A stretch of 64,000 nucleotides of DNA from Gari tellinella (GCA_922989275.2 OV277871.1:61029848-61093847); one strand, 5' to 3'. Shown: positions 20,851 to 31,602, numbered from the stretch's first letter. The notes: generated from the letters alone by a model not told the origin. Numbers and translations: made by a program.

Positions 20851-21170
20851 TGGAGCTTCAGTTGCTGGATACGTCACTATCTGATAAACCGTGTAGTAGC
20901 AGCACTGAGTTAAAATCAGGATCCTGAGTCTGTACCAGTGGTGATTTAAACACTGTATTTACTCCCTTGTAATAAACATTCACCTAGTAGTCATAGCAGA
21001 CGATGCATTATAAGACATGCACATTACAAGTTCTTTAGGGTCTTTAAGCGATGCAGATTACTGCTTAATGCATGGCAATGGTAATGCAGAAACTCCATAA
21101 TTAGCTTTCTGCATTACTTTGTTCTACATTATACTGAAAGTCCGAGCCTGCAGTACTACAGTACTTTGAT
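20851..21170. other. Intergenic DNA
   Basis: A loose palindrome with ATGCAGAAACTCC and GCTTTCTGCATTAC lies at about 21090-21115. Nothing else was recognised. Confidence 0.3.
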
Positions 21171-21172
21171 TA

Positions 21173-21968
21173 GTTCACCTGAGCCGAAGGCTCAGGATGA
21201 GCTATTGTGATACCATTCCGTCCGGTGTCTAGCGTCCGTCGTCCGTTCACATTTTCAAACAACATCTCCTCTGAAACCACTACCAGATTTCAGCCAAACT
21301 TTGTCAGAAGCATCTGTGACAAGGGGGAACGAAGTCTTGTTCAAAGATTTTGGCTAGAGTTATTCCCCTTGATGTGGGACCAGATTTTCTAACATGACCG
21401 TATAGACAACTTTTAATGCGTAAGAAAATCTTAAAAAATCTTCTTCTCAGAAACCCAAAGGCCCAGACCTTTGATATTTGGTATGTATCATAACCTAATG
21501 ATCTTCTAGCAAGATAGTTCAAATTTTGACCCTAGGGCCAAAAATGACCCCGCCCTGGGGCTTATCAGTTTTTCTTAGGAAAACTTTAAAAAATCTTCTT
21601 CTCAGAAACTGTATGGCCTAGATCATTAATATTTGACATGTAGCTTTGCCTTATGGTCCTCTGCTAAGATTGTTCAAATTATGACAGCCGGGTCAAAATT
21701 GGCCCCGCCCGGGGCTTATAAGTTTTACACAGACGTATATAGGAAAACCTTTAAAAATCTTCTTCTCAGAAACTGTAAGGCCCAGATCTTTAATATTTGA
21801 CATGCATCTTAGCCTTATGGTCCTCTACCAAGATTGTAAAAATTATTACCCCTGGATCAAATTTGGCCCCGCCCCAGGGCTTATCAGTTTTACATAGACC
21901 TATATAGGAAAACCTTTAAAAATCTTCTTTTCTAAAACTGTAAGGCCCAGATCTTTAATATTTGACAT
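21173..21968 (+). repeat. Hairpin-headed repeat with 155-165-bp tandem units
   Basis: TTCACCTGAGCCGAAGGCTC AGGATGAGCT head, then GTCCGTCGTCCGTTC, then units with CTTCTTCTCAGAAACTGTA, ATATTTGACATG, TTATGGTCCTCTGC and GGCCCCGCCC. TTCTTCTCAG (or its variant) starts at 21441, 21596, 21760 and 21925. The last unit is cut by the SINE at 21969. Confidence 0.75.
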
Positions 21969-22190
21969 ATCGCGACGTCCAGCTAATTATAGGTGGAGGA
22001 AGACCCCAGAATCCCTTTATGCACTGTTTCAGGCACAAATCGGCAACCGGGTAGAACCACCGACCTTCCGCAAGCCAGCTAGAAGGCTTCCCCACATGAA
22101 AAATCCGAACGACCCTACTGGGATTCGAACTCACAGCGGTGAGGAGCTTAGTGATGTTAGTCACAGTGACTATACCACTAGGCCACGGAG
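21969..22190 (-). mobile_element. tRNA-headed SINE
   Basis: Minus-strand head at about 22190-22112: CCTCCGTGGCCTAGTGG and GAGTTCGAATCCC. Body: AAGCCTTCTAGCTGGCTTGC, GGAAGGTCGGTGGTTCTACC and GGGGTCTTCCTCCACC, a body type common in mollusc SINEs. It is inserted into the repeat unit at TTTGACAT. Confidence 0.75.
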
Positions 22191-22205
22191 GCCCCCAAAC
22201 TTTAA

Positions 22206-22438
22206 CCTGTTACTCCATAGCCTCTTTCTATTTTTGAATATAGGTGACCACTTGAAACAGGTTGAAAGTAAAGCATAATGCACCTTAAGATGCATTCTGC
22301 TTTACTTTCAGCCTGCTTTAAACAATTATCTGCTTTATATAGAAAAAAATCTTTATAACACATATTTATAATTGTAACTACTTTCTTTAGTGGACAAATC
22401 AATTAAATGAGTTAAATGCATATCTGTGGAGTAAAGGG
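22206..22438 (+). mobile_element. TTAA MITE family A, complete copy
   Basis: TTAA at 22202-22205 and 22439-22442. Ends CCTGTTACTCCATAGCC and TCTGTGGAGTAAAGGG. Central palindrome AGTAAAGCATAATGCACC TTAAG and mirror. Confidence 0.85.
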
Positions 22439-22654
22439 TTAAACGCAAGAGAGTAACTTAATGTAGAATAAATGTAATACAGAAAGCTCCTCAATGAACG
22501 TCCTTCATTACATGTTTCCTGCATTAACCTATCTCCTTTTGAATATTCCTATATTAACTCCACCCACTTTGAACATCTATCATCTGAACATTTACAGTGG
22601 CTGATAAAATAAAGAACAAATAATCAGGGGAGGCGATGCAGACGTCAGATGTCA

Positions 22655-22752
22655 CACATACCCTGTATTGCATATTCATGACTGTATAAAGTTTATCTAT
22701 TTTCTTCAGTTTAGGAATAAATTAAGGGTGTAAAAAGGTGTTTTTATGGGGA
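22655..22752 (+). repeat. TTAA MITE family A, right-half fragment
   Basis: GCATATTCATGACTGTATAA, TTTTCTTCAGTTTAGGAATA and TTTATGGGGAAATGGTTAA. Confidence 0.65.
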
Positions 22753-22814
22753 AATGGTTAATGTTTGCAATGCTTCTGTAGCTATATCTATGGTCTGTTA
22801 TATTCTATTTGCAG

Positions 22815-22880
22815 AGTCTTAGTATAATGGAGGACTTATTGGCCGAGAGAAGTGTGAAATCTGAGTTGGATCGATCATGA
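22815..22880 (+). CDS. Candidate terminal exon of an unidentified host gene
   Basis: After TATTCTATTTGCAG the frame reads SLSIMEDLLAERSVKSELDR S and stops at TGA (22878-22880). Good pyrimidine tract and acceptor. Composition is protein-like. No family recognised. Its link to the upstream candidates is unproven. Confidence 0.35.
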   Translation, partial: SLSIMEDLLAERSVKSELDRS

Positions 22881-23031
22881 CAGTGGAGTTTGTTATACAG
22901 ATAAACTTGTTAAGATTGTTACTCAAGCAGTTTTACACTGACATTTAAATGTGGGTTTAGAGTGTGCATTTTCCAGGTATTGACGGCATTGGGGCCTTAT
23001 TTATCCATTGTCATCAAACCCTCCACTATAG

Positions 23032-23710
23032 TTATGTCTCCCCCCTTTAGGGGAGGAAGACATATTGGTGGTGTGCTTTCTGTCTGTCCGTCTGTTAAAA
23101 TTATTGTGCAGCTAACTCCTCCTACACTTTATGAGGGATTTACTTCAAACTTTAACAAATGAACAAGCTATATGTGAGGATGGTCATGTGGTTTGGAATT
23201 TTGGCTGCAACAATTTTAACAGAAAAATTCTTGTGCAGCTAACTCCTCCTACACTATTTTAGGGATTTACTTCAAACTTTTACACATACATGTACATGTA
23301 CCAGCTATATGTGAGGATGGTCATGTGGTTTGGATTTTTGGCTGCAACAATTTTGATAGAAGTTATGGCCCTTTGTAGTTTTTCCTTATATAGAGTATAT
23401 AGCAAAAAATTCTTGTGCAGTTAACTCCTCCTACACTATTTGAGGGATTTACTTCAAACTTTTACACATGTACCAGCTATATGTGAGGATGGTCATGTGG
23501 TTTGGAATTGTGACTCCAATAATTTTGACAGAAGTTATGGCCCTTTGTAGTTTTTCCTTATATAGATTATATAGCGAAAAAGTCTTGTGCAGCTAAATCC
23601 TCCTATACTATGTTAGAGTTTTCATTCAAACTTTTACATATGAACCAGCTATATGTGAGGATGGTCATGTATATAGGCATATGGGCTGCAACAATTATGA
23701 CAGAAGTCAC
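23032..23710 (+). repeat. Hairpin-headed repeat with four tandem units
   Basis: ATGTCTCCCCCCTTTAGGGG AGGAAGACAT head, then TCTGTCTGTCCGTCTG. Units begin GTGCAGCTAACTCCTCC (or near variants) at 23106, 23233, 23415 and 23587 and include AGCTATATGTGAGGATGGTC. Confidence 0.8.
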
Positions 23711-24165
23711 ACAGTAAGTATACACACAATTTTAATCTGAAAATTAATTGCTTACAATTTACAATGTCAGTATTTTGACATATGAATTTATTCCTCTTAT
23801 AACATAACAGTCGGCGTGACGTTGAATAACACCCGTTGTTTAAATGTCATATATAACTAGTTAAATAACTATGCAAATGAGGCACGCCACGACATTGTTA
23901 CTTGTGACGTCATTAAAATGCGTTCTATGCATTCAATTTTCAAAGTCTTCTTTCCATCATGTATATTCAACTTATAGATTTTTGGTATAATTAATCAATA
24001 TATGATCTACATGAAAGTGTTTATTAATACATATAACACCATAAACATTATGCTAGTGAACGGGGTTAATTTGGAAAAAACTTTTTCCTGTATAGATCTA
24101 CTTATATCGCGCTTAGCATTCACTTGACCTCAAAGGCTGCGATAAATAACATTTCTAGGTTTTGT
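23711..24165. other. AT-rich intergenic DNA
   Basis: No recognised feature. Confidence 0.3.
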
Positions 24166-24330
24166 TATAAAAAGAATATAACATTCGTGTTAATAATTTA
24201 TTGGATTTATCAAACTCGTCGTTTTAGAAAACGATAAAAACTCGGCAGAGCCTCGTTTTTATCGTTTTCTAAAGACTCGTTTAATAATCCAATAAATTAT
24301 GAACACTCATGTAATATCCTATATTTATAG
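24166..24330. mobile_element. Palindromic MITE
   Basis: AATATAACATTCGTGTTAAT, AATTTATTGGATT and GTTTTAGAAAACGATAAAAA each have a mirror on the right (TTTTTATCGTTTTCTAAAGAC, AATCCAATAAATTATGAACA). Apex ACTCGGCAGAGCC. Confidence 0.75.
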
Positions 24331-24368
24331 TTGCCAGGGGGTGAATTTATTCCTCTTATGGGTGCCCG

Positions 24369-24400
24369 GGTGTGTGTGTGTGTGTGTGGGGGGGGGGATG
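24369..24400 (+). repeat. (GT)n followed by G-run
   Basis: About nine GT units then a run of ten G, with no gene nearby. Confidence 0.9.
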
Positions 24401-24460
24401 TGTTTTTCTCAAAAACAATCTCTAGTTTGTTTACAATGTTGAAAAAATGCTGTTGCTTAA

Positions 24461-24676
24461 CCCTTTACCCCATAGCTTGTTGCTAGTTTTGAAAACAGGT
24501 GACCACTTAAAGCAGGTTTAAAATAAAGCAGAATGTGCCTTAATGTGCATTCTGCTTTACTTCCAACCTGCTTCAAGCTACAATCTGCTAGGATTTAGAA
24601 AATATCTATTATGCTACATGTCTTCAGTGGATAAGTAAACTGAAGGCCTAAAAAGGTGTATTTATGGAGTACTGGG
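24461..24676 (+). mobile_element. TTAA MITE family A, complete copy
   Basis: TTAA at 24457-24460 and 24677-24680. Ends CCCTTTACCCCATAGC and TTTATGGAGTACTGGG. Palindrome centred near 24540. Confidence 0.85.
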
Positions 24677-24868
24677 TTAAAGCATACACCTGTCAGGATG
24701 CAGAAAACGATTTCCAATGTCTTTTCAAAATATGACAAAAAGGCATTTCATTTGTCAGAGTAAAAGGGAGGGGTTGGGCAATTTAATGAAAAGTGAAACT
24801 GATATTAACATGTGTGCATCTTCCATATTTTGAAGACATTGCAGCCTTATTTATCTTAAGTAATTTTA

Positions 24869-25120
24869 CCCATTACTCAATAAAACCCCGTTTTTACGCC
24901 TTTGATTTATTCCCCCACTGAAGAAAATAGTTCATTTTTTACAGTAATGAGTATGTATTATAAATATTTTCTATATTCTAGCAGAGTTTCAGATGATAGC
25001 TTAAAGCAGGCTGAAAGTAAAGCATAATGTGCATTAAGGCTGGCACATTCTGCTTTACTTTCAACTTGCTTTAAGAGGTCATCTTTCTGCAAAATTAGAA
25101 ACAGGCTATGGAGTAAATGG
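24869..25120 (-). mobile_element. TTAA MITE family A, complete copy, inverted
   Basis: Left target is TTTA (24865-24868), right TTAA (25121-25124). Ends CCCATTACTCAATAAAACC and GGCTATGGAGTAAATGG. Confidence 0.85.
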
Positions 25121-25159
25121 TTAAACCATTTTACTGCCAAGCCTGACTACACTGGCTGT

Positions 25160-25226
25160 TTAAAGCAGTTTGAATTCAGTTCATACACCTAGTAACATGG
25201 AGTATGAATATAATCCAAACTGTTTA
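25160..25226. repeat. Dispersed hairpin element
   Basis: AAAGCAGTTTGAATTCAG and ATATAATCCAAACTGTTTA. The inner stem is degenerate. Confidence 0.45.
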
Positions 25227-25376
25227 ATTCACATGTATGTCAATTTCTCATAAAGTTAAAAAGCTTTAATTTTAACTTTGAAAAATAAAAATAGACAAGA
25301 TAAAAGCAGATGATGTTAACTTATGACACTGAAAGGATTAAAAATTTGCACAAATTGTCCATAATGTAAACATATC

Positions 25377-25590
25377 AGAGCCGTGCCATGACAAAACCTG
25401 CCCTATTGCATTGTACATTGTCATCTCAGGCTCTGTATATGAGCTTGGTAGATATGCTGCCAAATTCCGTATAAAATACAGCCACATACAATGCCTTTGA
25501 TGCATGTGGGTGTCAAATAGTGTAGATCAAGACCATCCGCTGCGTCTACACTGTTTTGAATGCAATAAGACAGGTTTTGTCAGGCACAGT
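25377..25590. mobile_element. MITE family E (GAGCCGTGCCATGAC ends), copy 1
   Basis: Left AGAGCCGTGCCATGACAAAA and right CAGGTTTTGTCAGGCAC are inverted. It contains the hairpin-family motif AAATAGTGTAGATCAAGACC with a shortened partner (25512-25556). The copy at 31341-31602 has the same hairpin at the same place. Confidence 0.75.
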
Positions 25591-25792
25591 AGTTGATGTA
25601 GCATTGCTCAATAAGTTTTATTGTGAAGTACCGGTATGTTAAAGAAGGTTCCGACTGGAATGTCTGTAATATAAGATTATGTACAGAAAATTTCTGTTGC
25701 CACAGCCACTTGCCATAATTTTGATGTATTTAAAAACAGATGCCTCAATCTTTCTGCTTGCCTTCACTTTCTTCTTGCTTAAAGGCACAATC

Positions 25793-26276
25793 CTACTGAT
25801 ATCGGTGTTTAAAACGCGCAATTTCATATATATGTGCATTTTCTATGTATTAAAACTAAGTGAAATCGCGTGTAAGAAGCCTGACATATGCCCCCACTTC
25901 GTAAAGAATCCTACCTAAATGTGTCGAATTCTTATCGTGATGGTGTACATTTTAAGCTGGTTTGTTTACAAATAATACTAACGGTGGTTCCGATAAAGGT
26001 CACGTGATTGATACGGAGCGCGGCGAAAATTCATATACACTGTGCGCAAAGCCGAGCGAAGCCGGAGCATTTCCGTAATAATTCGTCTTCGATCGAATGT
26101 CAACAAAACAGATTTAAAAGTCGAATTGTTTCCACCAATTTCATGGGGTTTTGTGCAATATTGCCTCCATACTCATCGGGGATTACTTCTTTTTATAGGT
26201 TTAGATTACGAATGTGCCTACATTTTCAGGTTTTAAAAGTGCGCGATTTTGGCAATTTGACAGTAATGTTGGGACT
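25793..26276. mobile_element. TTAA repeat family F, 484 bp
   Basis: TTAA at 25789-25792 and 26277-26280. Ends AGGCACAATCCTACTG and CAGTAATGTTGGGACT are imperfectly inverted. Subterminal GTTTAAAACGCGCAATTT mirrors GGTTTTAAAAGTGCGCGATT. Overlapping short frames here are unrelated to known proteins. Confidence 0.65.
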
Positions 26277-26280
26277 TTAA

Positions 26281-26779
26281 GCAGCAACTTAAAAGAAAAT
26301 GAAGCTTTCTTATGAGTGGCATTACTAGCAGGATTTTTCTGTATTAACTCTTAGCATGCTTGCTGTTAAAAAAATGTTAACTTTAGTGAAGAGTCCGGAT
26401 GAGAGGCTGCGTAACGCGGATCCAAAATGTTTGTTTGATGCTCTGACCCAGTTTTGAAAAATCTATTTTTAGTAGAACAGTAGCAGGCAACAACTATTGT
26501 TGCAGGCCAAACATTTACCCAACATAAGAGTAAATGTTTTTAGCTTTAAACTAATGTAGACAATTTACAGTTATACATCTAAACTGGTTAACTCATTCAC
26601 CATTGTAACTTAATATGAACAATTCCAGTTTTCAATTAAGCCTAGTCAAATTTTGACGTTTCATGGTCGTTTTACAACACATTGCAGAATAATAGTGCAT
26701 CCATAGCCTTATCAGAGTGCTTTTAAAGGAGCTCTCTGCACGTGTTCATTTCCAATGTAACCTAAATCACATATTCATA
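26281..26779. other. Intergenic DNA with a weak hairpin element
   Basis: About 26366-26437 looks like a decayed hairpin copy (GGATGAGAGGCTGCGTAACG then CGGATCCAAAATG). Nothing else was recognised. Confidence 0.35.
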
Positions 26780-26974
26780 CAGAGCTCTAGATAAGGAGAG
26801 TATCTCAAAATTACAATCTTTATTTCTGCATTAAATCCTATGGTATCACTATTCATTAAAATCGTCTCTTCGAGATGATTCTAATGAGTAGTAACACCAT
26901 AGGATTTGGTTCTGAAATCAGTGGAGAAAATGTTGGATTTTTTCAGTTTACTCCCTCTCATCTGGAGACCTGTT
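26780..26974. mobile_element. hAT-like palindromic MITE, copy 2
   Basis: Ends CAGAGCTCTAGATAAGGAG and CTCATCTGGAGACCTG are inverted. The central stem AAATCCTATGGTATCACT / AGTAACACCATAGGATTT has apex CTCTTCGAGA. TATTCATA (26772-26779) and TATTCATG (26975-26982) form a possible 8-bp target duplication. Confidence 0.65.
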
Positions 26975-27070
26975 TATTCATGTATAACAGTCAAGAATGT
27001 GTTAAGCAGCCACTCATTGAAGAAGCTATAGGAGCTGTGTGCATCACCTTTGTGTCGCCACCTGTCTTAA

Positions 27071-27315
27071 TCTATTACCCCATAGGTTGTTTTCAGTTTT
27101 GAAGACAGGTGACCTCTTAAAGCAGGTTGAAAGTAAAGCACAATGCGCCTCAAGATGCTTTCTGCTTTACTTTCAGCCTGGTTTAAGCTACCAACAGCAA
27201 AGAATGTGGGAAATATTTCTTATGATACATTTTCATGACTGTATAAATGAAAACTGTTTTCATTAGTGTAGGAATAAATAAAAGACGTATAAATGTGTAT
27301 TTATGGGGTAATGGG
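27071..27315 (+). mobile_element. TTAA MITE family A, complete copy
   Basis: TTAA at 27067-27070 and 27316-27319. Ends TCTATTACCCCATAGG and TTTATGGGGTAATGGG. Confidence 0.9.
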
Positions 27316-27432
27316 TTAAACACTGTTAATGCAATAAAGTTAAAGTGCCTTTACACAATTTTGAATGTACTATCTACGTCTATTTTGTATACTCTTTTCC
27401 CTTGATGGGACATATGCATGTAGTACCCTTTT

Positions 27433-28240
27433 TAGCTCGCCTATTCGGAGAATGGGGGGCTTATGGAATCACGTCGGCGTTGGTTTTTCATGGTTAAAGT
27501 TTTGGGGTAAGTGTTGTAATGTACTAACACTACATGAAATATTTGCATTAGGAAGCTGATATTTGGAATGGAGGTGCTCTGTGGGTTGAACATTGATGTT
27601 GTATAGTTAAAATTAAAAAAAAAAAGTTAAATTTAGTCAAAATTTCACCTTTTGTGGACTTAGGTTTTTCGGGTGATTTCTCATGGTTAAAGTTTTGGGG
27701 TAAGTGTTGTAAAGCACTAATTCTACATGAAATATTTGTATTAGGAAGCTGATATTTGGAATGGAGGTGACCTGTGGGTTGAACATTGATGTTACGTAGT
27801 TAAAATTAAAAATAAAAGTTAAATTTAGTCAAAATTTCACCTTTTGTGGACATAGGTTTTTCGGCTGATTTCTCATGGTTAAAGTTTTGGGGTAAGTGTT
27901 GTAATGCACTAATACTACATGAAATATTTGTAATAGGAAGCTGATATTTGGAATGGAGGTGACCTGTGGGTTGAACATTGATGTTTCGTAATTGAAATTT
28001 AAAAAAAGGTTTAAATTTAGTCAAAATTTTACCTGTTGTGGACTTAGAGTTTTGGGACTGAAATTTCAAAGTTAGTTATGAAGTAAGTGTTGAAATGCAC
28101 TTATACTACATGACATATTTGCATTTATAAGCTGATATTTGGAATGGAGGTTCCCTGTGGCTTGAATATCAATGTACTGATACACTTTTCTATTGATAGT
28201 TACCTATTTAAGAAAGGTTTAGTTAGGCGAGCTTTGCTGT
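27433..28240 (+). repeat. Hairpin-headed repeat with 192-bp tandem units
   Basis: Begins AGCTCGCCTATTCGGAGAAT. The unit CATGGTTAAAGTTTTGGGGT starts at 27489, 27682 and 27874, with a diverged fourth near 28065. It ends AGGCGAGCTTTGCTGTTCTC CGACAAC, so the AGCTCGCCT and TCGGAGAA motifs recur inverted at the far end and mark both boundaries. Confidence 0.8.
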
Positions 28241-28300
28241 TCTCCGACAACTCTTTTTCAACTGGCTATTGGGTTCTTTCAAAGTTTTGTACATCTTTAA

Positions 28301-28519
28301 CCCTTTACTCCATTGCCTGTTTCTAGTTTTAAAGACAGGTATCCAGGTAAAGCAGGTTGAAAATAAAGCAGATTGAATGTGCCTTATCGTGCATTCTGTT
28401 TTACTTACAGTTTGCTTTAAGCTAAAAATTTCTTGGATGTATAGAAAATATGTTTTATGGTGCATATTCATTTCTGTATAAAGTGAAATGCATTTAAAGG
28501 GGTATATGTGGAGTGAAGT
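28301..28519 (+). mobile_element. TTAA MITE family A, right end decayed
   Basis: TTAA at 28297-28300, CCCTTTACTCCATTGCC start. The right end is TATGTGGAGTGAAG without a clear TTAA. Confidence 0.75.
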
Positions 28520-28759
28520 TGGCTGTACTATCTACCTCTAGTTTGTATACTCCAATCCCTTGATGGGTCATAATTATACATGAGGACTTCAGAAGTAAGT
28601 ACCCTTTGCAGCTGGCATACTGGGTTTCTCAAAGCTTAGTAATTATTTCTGTAACATTTTCCTTCGCATTAGCCCAATAGGTCTTCTTCTTCTTCTTCAT
28701 ACTTCTCTCAATCAAGAATGATTCTCCCCATAATCTCAAAAATTAATTGAACATTGATA

Positions 28760-28850
28760 CAGTTGAATCCAATTGGCAGCTGAAAACAAGGTGAAAGTAA
28801 AACAGAACATTCTTTAACTTTTACTTTCATCTTGCTTTAAGCAGTATCCA
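28760..28850. repeat. Possible pogo-like MITE fragment
   Basis: TA then CAGTTGAATCC, AACAAGGTGAAAGTAAAACA and mirror TTTTACTTTCATCTTGC. Confidence 0.4.
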
Positions 28851-29585
28851 GTCTTAGATATAGGTTGTATGCACTTCTGATTATGGATGTGTTGATACCA
28901 AATGAACAGGTACATGTAGCCGTGGCCTTAGACACAGACTTTCCAGCAAATTTAATTTCTCTGTTTTTGACCCGAGTTCTGTATTCATAAAATACACTCA
29001 CTATTCCTACTGTGTTTGAACGAACAAATGGTTTTTATTGTGTTTTACATTTTTCTATGACCAATACCATGTTATGAACTGACAGTTATACTGTATTCTA
29101 ACACGACACGTGAATTCGTCTCTATAAACAAAGAACAAATTTACCGTGATATATTAGTACAATAAACAATGACCAGAAACTGATATACAACGATGTGAAA
29201 ATAGTCCTGTTAAAATGGCTGTTCCTGTGATCATTCTACGATAAATAAGAACGCTCGGTTGAAATAAATATATGCAAATTGTAAAACATTTTGCTAATAG
29301 TTTGTAAGGTATAAGTAAACAACGAGCAGTGAACCATAATATTCAGCGCAGTCCACTTTATAGTGGTGTCAGCCCTCTGTCAGCATATCGACAGCTTAGT
29401 TAGATGGACTGCAGCAATAAAAACACCCCTAAATCGTGGAAAGTGCCAAGTTGTAAAGTACATTCACGGTTCACTGGTCATTGTTTACCTATAGTTGACA
29501 TTTTTAGGTGATAAATAGTTTATTCAATGTATTTAGATGTTAAACTTGTTTAAAGTGGGGTTTAAAATATAACTACAAAATGGTT
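28851..29585. other. AT-rich intergenic DNA
   Basis: AATAAACAATGACCAG (29160) and CTGGTCATTGTTTACC (about 29478) are inverted, but no further end symmetry was found. Confidence 0.3.
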
Positions 29586-29589
29586 TTAA

Positions 29590-29833
29590 CCCTTTAACCA
29601 ATAGCCTGTTTCTTGTATTTAAGATATGTGACCTATAAAAGCAGGCTAAACGTAAAGCAGAATGCGCCCTAGGGCGCATTCTGCTTTACTTTCAGCCTGC
29701 TTTAAGTTGCTATCTGCTAGGATATAGAAAAAATTTATTATGATACATATTCATGACTGTATAAAATGGAACTATTTTCTTTGGCAGATGAATAAAATGA
29801 ATGCGCTAAAAGTCGCTTCTATAAGGGAAAGGG
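29590..29833 (+). mobile_element. TTAA MITE family A, complete copy
   Basis: TTAA at 29586-29589 and 29834-29837. CCCTTTAACCAATAGCC start, ATAAGGGAAAGGG end. The centre is a perfect palindrome CAGAATGCGCCC TAGGGCGCATTCTG. Confidence 0.85.
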
Positions 29834-29990
29834 TTAAGATACGATTATGTATGATGCATTTTGAATGGGTAGAATGGAACAGCCATAGAAGGGGAGTTCT
29901 AATAAAAATAGTCCGAGGCGATTGTTCCCCTTTATATTGAAAACCTAACTGTGTAGACCCGGTTAAATCCTTATTTGTCATGTTAGATTC

Positions 29991-30160
29991 AAATAATCTT
30001 CTTCCATGGTTGCTATGGCCTCATATACCACGATTTGTCTTTCTGACGCACTGCAAATTAACCACTTGGGCCTTAGTCCCTTGTGGTTAATTTGCTATGG
30101 GTCAGAACTCCAATTCGTAGTATATGAGGCAATAGCAAACCATGGAGCGAAGATTATTTC
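29991..30160. mobile_element. Palindromic MITE
   Basis: AAATAATCTTCTTCCATGGT, TGCTATGGCCTCATATACCA and AAATTAACCAC have mirrors TGGTTAATTTGC, TATATGAGGCAATAGCA and CATGGAGCGAAGATTATTT. Confidence 0.8.
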
Positions 30161-30359
30161 TAAAATAGAGCTCCACAGGCAAGAGTGAATATTATTTGCT
30201 TTCTGTCTCCATAAACATGATGGTGTGATTACACATTTGAATTTTCACAAGCAAAAGGTCTTATGTATAGTTACAGCATAGAGTCTATAAGAGACATAAG
30301 AAAGTTGCTATTTCAAATGCATCATTTTGTGCTCTGACAGTGATTGACATTTAATGGTA

Positions 30360-30595
30360 ATATCTCATTACCCCATAGCCTATTTATAGTTTAGAAAAAT
30401 ATAATCATTTAAAGCAGTTTGAAAGTAAAGCAGAATGCGCATTTAGGCACATTCTGCTTTACTTTCAGCCTGCTTTAAGCTATTATCTGCTACGATTTAG
30501 AAAATATTCTTATGATACATTTTCATGACTGTATTAAAGGGAACTACTATCTTCAGTTGAGGAATAAATTATAGGTGTATTTATGGGGGAATGGG
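30360..30595 (+). mobile_element. TTAA MITE family A
   Basis: CTCATTACCCCATAGCC start, TTATGGGGGAATGGG end with TTAA at 30596-30599. The left TTAA is lost. Confidence 0.85.
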
Positions 30596-30907
30596 TTAAA
30601 CCTTACATGCTTCTGTTTCTCAGAAACCCTATGCATTGATAACTTACAATAATCATCTCAAAGAGATTATACTGTTGAGTATGTCACAACATAGAGTCTG
30701 GAATAGAGATAAAATTGCAATATTCGTAATACTCGCTCTGAAGCTTCGATTGTTACAATTTTACATGTTGTTTACTTAATATGCAGGCTGTTTACATCTG
30801 CATCTGATCCTTAGATGCTTTAACATGTATTGATAAGTACTGAACAATAAAAACTAAATAGCATTTATAGTTTGTATGTTATTCGATCAAAAACCAAAAC
30901 TTTTTAA

Positions 30908-31112
30908 GCATTACCCAATAAACTTTGTAAGTATTTAAAGTCTTGAAGAAAATAGTTTCATTTTATACAATCTTATATCCTAACAGATGGTAGCTTAACG
31001 CAGGTTGAAAGTATTTAGCAGAATGCACCTTAAGGTGCAATCTTCTTTACATTCAACCTGTTTTAAGTGGTCACTTGCCATCAAAACTAGAAACAGACTA
31101 TGGAGTAAAGGG
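30908..31112 (-). mobile_element. TTAA MITE family A, inverted
   Basis: TTAA at 30904-30907 and 31113-31116. GCATTACCCAATAAAC and GACTATGGAGTAAAGGG ends. Confidence 0.85.
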
Positions 31113-31176
31113 TTAACACATTCAATTCTACTCTTCATTAACAAACAGTGTACCTACGAAGAGTACACTTGTCCTA

Positions 31177-31240
31177 TGCAAACTGTGAACCCTAATCAGT
31201 GGGCCCTTGCAGGAACCCACTGATCAGGGTCTACACTTAT
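31177..31240. repeat. Dispersed hairpin element
   Basis: GCAAACTGTGAACCCTAATC AGTGGG against CCCACTGATCAGGGTCTACA CTTATTG. Confidence 0.7.
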
Positions 31241-31340
31241 TGTCTTTATGCAATCTGTGACAAAAAGCTATAGCTATATAGTTATAGATGGATTTGACTG
31301 TTAAACAAGGGTCCTTAAGTTGTACTCAAAATATACACTT

Positions 31341-31602
31341 GAGCCGTGCCATGACAAAAGCTGTCTTATTGGATTGCAACATTGTATAGACATTGTGCAC
31401 CCTTGTCATCCCAGGCTTTGTATCTAAGTTTGGTCTATACTGCCAAATACCATATATAATACTGCTGAATACAATGCTTTAGATGCATGTGGGTGTCAAA
31501 CAGTGTAGATCAAGTCCAGCTGCCGCGTAAAAGACGCAGCGGCTGGTCTTGATCTACACTGTTTACAATGCAATAAGACAGGGTTTCTCATGGCAAGGCT
31601 CT
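31341..31602. mobile_element. MITE family E, copy 2 with intact hairpin
   Basis: GAGCCGTGCCATGACAAAAG and CAGGGTTTCTCATGGCAAGG CTC ends. The hairpin at 31497-31566 has a stem AGTGTAGATCAAGTCCAGC ... GCTGGTCTTGATCTACACT around GCCGCGTAAAAGACGCAGC. Confidence 0.8.
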
